This document shows positions 61,669 to 64,000 of a stretch of DNA of 64,000 nucleotides, one piece after another. Every line of letters begins with the position of its first letter. Within the stretch, counting starts at the first letter, position 1. Under the pieces are notes generated by a model, which was not told the DNA's origin, did no database searches, and saw only the letters and a program-made list of their open reading frames with translations. The stretch spans positions 1 through 64,000 of the forward strand of contig NZ_JAATIT010000007.1 in assembly GCF_011926545.1 (NCBI RefSeq), written 5' to 3'. A program made the translations under genes and the position numbers. Source of the DNA: Sphingopyxis italica. Its GTDB lineage: Bacteria; Pseudomonadota; Alphaproteobacteria; Sphingomonadales; Sphingomonadaceae.

Positions 61669-62583
61669 TCAGGGTTCCAGCACGCCCAGCAGCGCGACGA
61701 GAGCGAGGATGCCGGCGGCCGCGCCTGCTTCGAGCGCGAGGCGATGCCGGATCGCGCGCTCCGGGGTCTCGCCGCCCGTCGTGACAAGCGCCGGGGCCAG
61801 CCGCCAGCGGTTCAGGGCCGCCAGCGCGAGCATCGCACCGAAAAGCGCGAGCTTGGCGATGAGCAGATAACCGTAGGAAGAGGGCAGCATCCGTCCGGCC
61901 TGCGCGATGCCGACGATCATCTGCAGATTGATCAATCCGGTCGCCGCGATGACGATGACGCAGCCCGTGCCCACGCGTGCGAACCGGTCGAGACTGGCTG
62001 CGGCAAGCGCGAGCCTGACCGGTCGTGCGTCGTCCGCTGCGGGGCGTAGCAGGATCAGGAAGGCGGCGATCGCGCCGATCCAGATAGCGGCGGCGATCAT
62101 GTGGAGCGCGTCGGCGAAGCGATGGGTCGCTCCGGCCCAGCCTTCGCCGGCCGCGGCATGGCCGGACCAGGCGAGGCTGGCGAGCGCGACCGTGCCAGCG
62201 GCGGAGAGGAGAGCGAAGGCGGCGGCCGACGGACGGCGATCGAGTCGCAGGGCGGCGGCGAGCGCGATGGCGAGCGCGGCCATCCGCACGAGCCATGCCT
62301 TGCCGACATCGGTTTCGGTGGCGATTGTGAGCAGCATGCCCGGATCGACTTCGCTGAGCGATATCCCCATCATGCTCGCGGCAAGGACGAGCATGCCCGC
62401 GAGCGACGCGAGGAAGCCCGCGCCGCAAAGCCACGGCTGCGGCGTTGTCAGTCCGCCGACGATGCGTGCATCTTCGCGGTCGCGGCGGCGGAGCGCATAA
62501 AGCGGGAACGCCGCCAGCCCCATGACCAGCATCGGGCCGGCGAAGAGCAGGAACCGGATGCCGATCATCAGGGGGTCGGTCAT
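61669..62583 (-). CDS. copD: Copper resistance protein CopD
   Basis: A 304-residue inner-membrane protein with about eight spans. It begins MTDPLMIGIRFLLFAGPMLVMGLAAFPLYAL. Conserved features include LASLAWSGHAAAGEGWAGATHRFADALHMIAAAIWIGAIAAFLILL with histidines between spans, as in CopD/PcoD, which is proposed to import copper. It starts three bases after the CopC stop, so copC-copD is an operon. Confidence 0.9.
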   Translation of the reverse strand: MTDPLMIGIRFLLFAGPMLVMGLAAFPLYALRRRDREDARIVGGLTTPQPWLCGAGFLASLAGMLVLAASMMGISLSEVDPGMLLTIATETDVGKAWLVRMAALAIALAAALRLDRRPSAAAFALLSAAGTVALASLAWSGHAAAGEGWAGATHRFADALHMIAAAIWIGAIAAFLILLRPAADDARPVRLALAAASLDRFARVGTGCVIVIAATGLINLQMIVGIAQAGRMLPSSYGYLLIAKLALFGAMLALAALNRWRLAPALVTTGGETPERAIRHRLALEAGAAAGILALVALLGVLEP

Positions 62584-62586
62584 GGA

Positions 62587-62976
62587 CTATCTGACCGTGA
62601 AGCTGAATTCGCTGCCCATCCGGTGCGTATCGGCGCCCGCGGCCGACCATTTGACCTTGTAGGTTCCGGGAACGAGCGCGCGCTTCGGGGTGAGCGTCAT
62701 CGACTTGCCGTCCTTGCCCATCGCCGACGCGATGGCGACCTTCATCGGCGGATGCTCGGCCATGCCCGGCATCCCGGTCATCACCAGTTCGGCCCTTACG
62801 GTCGGAGCGATCAGCTTTTCGCTGAATTTCAAATGGACCGAAGTCAATTTGGCGACCCTGGCATTCGCGGCGGGGGTCGATGCCACAAGCTTCGCATGGG
62901 CCAGCGCGGCGGTCGGCGAAAGCGCGAGCGCGGCGGCGGCCAGCGCGGCGAGCGGGGAGAGGGCGGCTTTGATCAT
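62587..62976 (-). CDS. copC: Periplasmic copper-binding protein CopC
   Basis: A 129-residue protein with a signal peptide ending near AALA (MIKAALSPLAALAAAALALSPTAALA). The mature protein begins with HAKLVASTPAANARV, whose first histidine is the Cu(II) ligand, and continues VHLKFSEKLIAPTVRAELVM to YKVKWSAAGADTHRMGSEFSFTV with another histidine. The MPGMAEHPPM loop is methionine-rich and may bind Cu(I). The start at ATG 62976 is set by the signal peptide. Divergent from the CnrY-like gene with 141 bases between. Confidence 0.93.
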   Translation of the reverse strand: MIKAALSPLAALAAAALALSPTAALAHAKLVASTPAANARVAKLTSVHLKFSEKLIAPTVRAELVMTGMPGMAEHPPMKVAIASAMGKDGKSMTLTPKRALVPGTYKVKWSAAGADTHRMGSEFSFTVR

Positions 62977-63117
62977 AAAATGCTCCAACAGGATGGTCGT
63001 GCTGCTATTACGCAGGACGAGGCGGCAGCCCTTGCGCAAATCGGGCGTGGCGCGTCGGCGGAGGATGAGGGGTAGCGCAAATGCGCGCGTATGATAGCTG
63101 AGAGGACCGGTGAGGCG

Positions 63118-63384
63118 ATGGACGAAGAGTTTCGGAAACTGAACAGGGCGGCTTTGCCACCGGCGCTCGAAACGCTCGACGATCGCGTCCTTGCCGCGCT
63201 CGCCGTCCGGAAGGCCGAAGCGGCGGCGACGCGCCGGCTGATGGCGGTCGCCGCGCTCTTCTCGCTCGGCGGCGGCATGGTGGCGGGCAGCCTCTTCGTA
63301 CCGAGCGCGGTTGCCGCCAGCCCGCTGACGCCGCTGATCCCGGCAAGCCCGCTCGCACCCTCGACCCTGTTGGAAGTCCGCTGA
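63118..63384 (+). CDS. Small membrane anti-sigma factor (CnrY-like)
   Basis: An 88-residue protein. A cytoplasmic N-terminal part (MDEEFRKLNRAALPPALETLDDRVLAALAVRKAEAAATRR) precedes one membrane span (LMAVAALFSLGGGMVAGSLFV) and a short periplasmic Pro-rich tail. This topology is that of CnrY, which holds sigma factor CnrH at the membrane. The start at ATG 63118 is preferred over ATG 63091, which lacks a binding site. It overlaps the next gene by one base (TGATG). Identification rests on topology and neighbours rather than sequence identity. Confidence 0.65.
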   Translation: MDEEFRKLNRAALPPALETLDDRVLAALAVRKAEAAATRRLMAVAALFSLGGGMVAGSLFVPSAVAASPLTPLIPASPLAPSTLLEVR

Positions 63385-63824
63385 TGGCCACCGCGCGCCG
63401 GATGGCGATCATCGGCTTCATCGCGTTCGTGGCCGCGCTCGCAGGCGTTTTCGTCGGCCGCCTGCTGGTCGACGCCCCCAGGCAGAGCGAGACCGAGCTG
63501 CATGCGCTGCTGCACCGCGAACTGACGCTGTCGGACGAGCAGGAAGCGCGGTTGCAGGCGATCGAGGCGCAATTTTCGGGGCGGCGCGACGCGCTCGAGG
63601 TCGAGATGCGGGCGGCCAACATCCGCCTGGCGCAGGCGATCGAGACCGAGCATGGCTATGGCCCGCGCGTGACCGAGGCGATCGACGAGACGCACGAGGT
63701 GATGGGCGAATTGCAGAAGGAGACGCTGCGCCATCTTTTCGCGATGCGCAGCGTCCTCGACGCCAGGCAGGCCGCGATGTTCGACAAGGTCGTGGTCAAG
63801 GCGCTGACCGCCGACGCGAGGTGA
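63384..63824 (+). CDS. Periplasmic metal sensor (CnrX/heavy-metal resistor, Spy-like)
   Basis: A 146-residue protein with an N-terminal membrane anchor (MAIIGFIAFVAALAGVFVGRLLV) and an all-helical periplasmic domain: LHALLHRELTLSDEQEARLQAIEAQFSGRRDALEVEMRAANIRLAQAIETEHGYGPRVTEAIDETHEVMGELQKETLRHLFAMRSVL. The four-helix hooked fold with H, E and M residues matches CnrX/CpxP-type sensors. Several histidines (LHALLHREL, ETEHGYG, DETHEVM, TLRHLF) could bind metal. It overlaps the sigma gene by four bases (GTGA). Confidence 0.78.
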   Translation: MATARRMAIIGFIAFVAALAGVFVGRLLVDAPRQSETELHALLHRELTLSDEQEARLQAIEAQFSGRRDALEVEMRAANIRLAQAIETEHGYGPRVTEAIDETHEVMGELQKETLRHLFAMRSVLDARQAAMFDKVVVKALTADAR

Positions 63825-64000
63825 CGAGCGACCTGTCGCACTATAGCGACCGCGATCTCGCGGCGCTCGCGCTTCGCGGCCGGCAGGACGCGTATCGCGA
63901 GTTTCTGACGCGTTACAAGGTCCCCGTTTTTCGCCTGATCCGCAGCAATGTCGGCGACGAGGGCGATGCGATGGATCTGACGCAGGAAAGCTTCGTCGCC
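63821..64000 (+). CDS. ECF sigma factor (CnrH-like), 5' part, cut by the window edge
   Basis: A gene starting at GTG 63821 and open to the right edge. The first 60 residues read VTSDLSHYSDRDLAALALRG, then RQDAYREFLTRYKVPVFRLI and RSNVGDEGDAMDLTQESFVA. The FxxRYxxPVFRLI...DEGDAMDLTQESFVA pattern is ECF region 2. With the two upstream genes it forms an anti-sigma/sensor/sigma module; it may control copCD or another metal-resistance system. The remainder is unseen. Confidence 0.85.
   Translation, partial: MTSDLSHYSDRDLAALALRGRQDAYREFLTRYKVPVFRLIRSNVGDEGDAMDLTQESFVA

Overview
The window reads as a chromosomal segment of a high-GC alphaproteobacterium of the Sphingomonadales, most like Sphingopyxis or Sphingomonas. 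This rests on gene content and protein flavour (a System I cytochrome c maturation operon, a long-form LeuA, a pyrB gene followed by a degenerate dihydroorotase, GatCAB, an ECF42-type sigma factor with a DGPF protein, very short intergenic gaps and many ATGA/TGATG stop-start overlaps). It is an inference from sequence and was not checked against any database. Coding density is about 90 percent. Almost all of the DNA looks like vertically inherited housekeeping sequence; the accessory signals are an IS30-type transposase tail at the left edge, a lower-GC HipA-like/DUF3037 pair at 20-21.6 kb, and a large set of palindromic intergenic repeats.

Layout. 0-5.2 kb: IS30-family transposase 3' end, then ccmC-ccmD-[inverted repeat pair]-ccmE-ccmF-ccmG-ccmH-ccmI. 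5.3-8.7 kb: kup potassium transporter, then a coupled pair of a DUF4261-like protein and an AHH-type nuclease. 8.8-14.5 kb: nitronate monooxygenase, VOC protein, AraC regulator, CPBP protease, a small membrane protein, an alpha/beta hydrolase and a divergent GlxA-type regulator. 14.6-17.0 kb: YCII/DGPF protein, ECF42-type sigma factor and DUF6445 protein. 17.1-19.9 kb: GNAT, two small proteins, and infA behind cspA (both minus strand). 20-21.6 kb: DUF3037 and HipA-like kinase. 21.7-23.5 kb: leuA with a 16-residue leucine-rich leader peptide that had to be read directly from the DNA. 23.5-27 kb: periplasmic and secreted proteins (rhodanese, YceI, a cysteine-containing protein, YHS, OmpA). 27.2-30.3 kb: bioF-bioD-bioA. 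31-34.5 kb: ilvB-ilvN-ilvC. 34.6-37.5 kb: miaA and serB with overlapping start codons, then DUF4375-like and DUF2200 genes. 37.5-39.4 kb: LysR regulator divergent from a subclass B3-like metallo-beta-lactamase. 39.5-43.9 kb: a Sel1/SPOR protein divergent from a ParA - ribbon-helix-helix - TPR/SPOR operon. 44.1-47 kb: pyrB, noncatalytic dihydroorotase homologue and ruvX. 47-50.3 kb: DUF3089 and DUF4153. 50.5-53.8 kb: gatC-gatA-gatB. 53.8-56.9 kb: two convergent amidohydrolases. 57-59.3 kb: a small proline-rich protein, tRNA-Leu(UAG), and trigger factor with an unusual tail. 59.5-61.6 kb: AlkA-like glycosylase, adrenodoxin-type ferredoxin, SpoU/TrmH rRNA methyltransferase, tRNA-Tyr(GUA). 61.7-64 kb: copC-copD, divergent from a CnrY-CnrX-CnrH-like membrane anti-sigma, metal-sensor and ECF sigma module that runs off the right edge.

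How the parts work together. The ccm operon attaches heme to c-type cytochromes in the periplasm. LeuA and IlvBNC give branched-chain amino acids, with ribosome-sensed control likely on leuA. PyrB with its noncatalytic partner starts pyrimidine synthesis. BioFDA makes dethiobiotin. GatCAB corrects misacylated Asp/Glu tRNAs. CspA and IF-1 probably share a transcript linking cold response to translation initiation.

The best candidates for something little described are the ParA/RHH/SPOR cluster (41.0-43.9 kb), the leuA leader whose Leu codons can pair with the leuA ribosome-binding region, the trigger factor with a His-Asp metal-binding-like stretch and a lysine/alanine tail, the AHH nuclease pair, and the HipA-like/DUF3037 pair. 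Names of DUF families are from memory of family signatures and carry the stated confidence.
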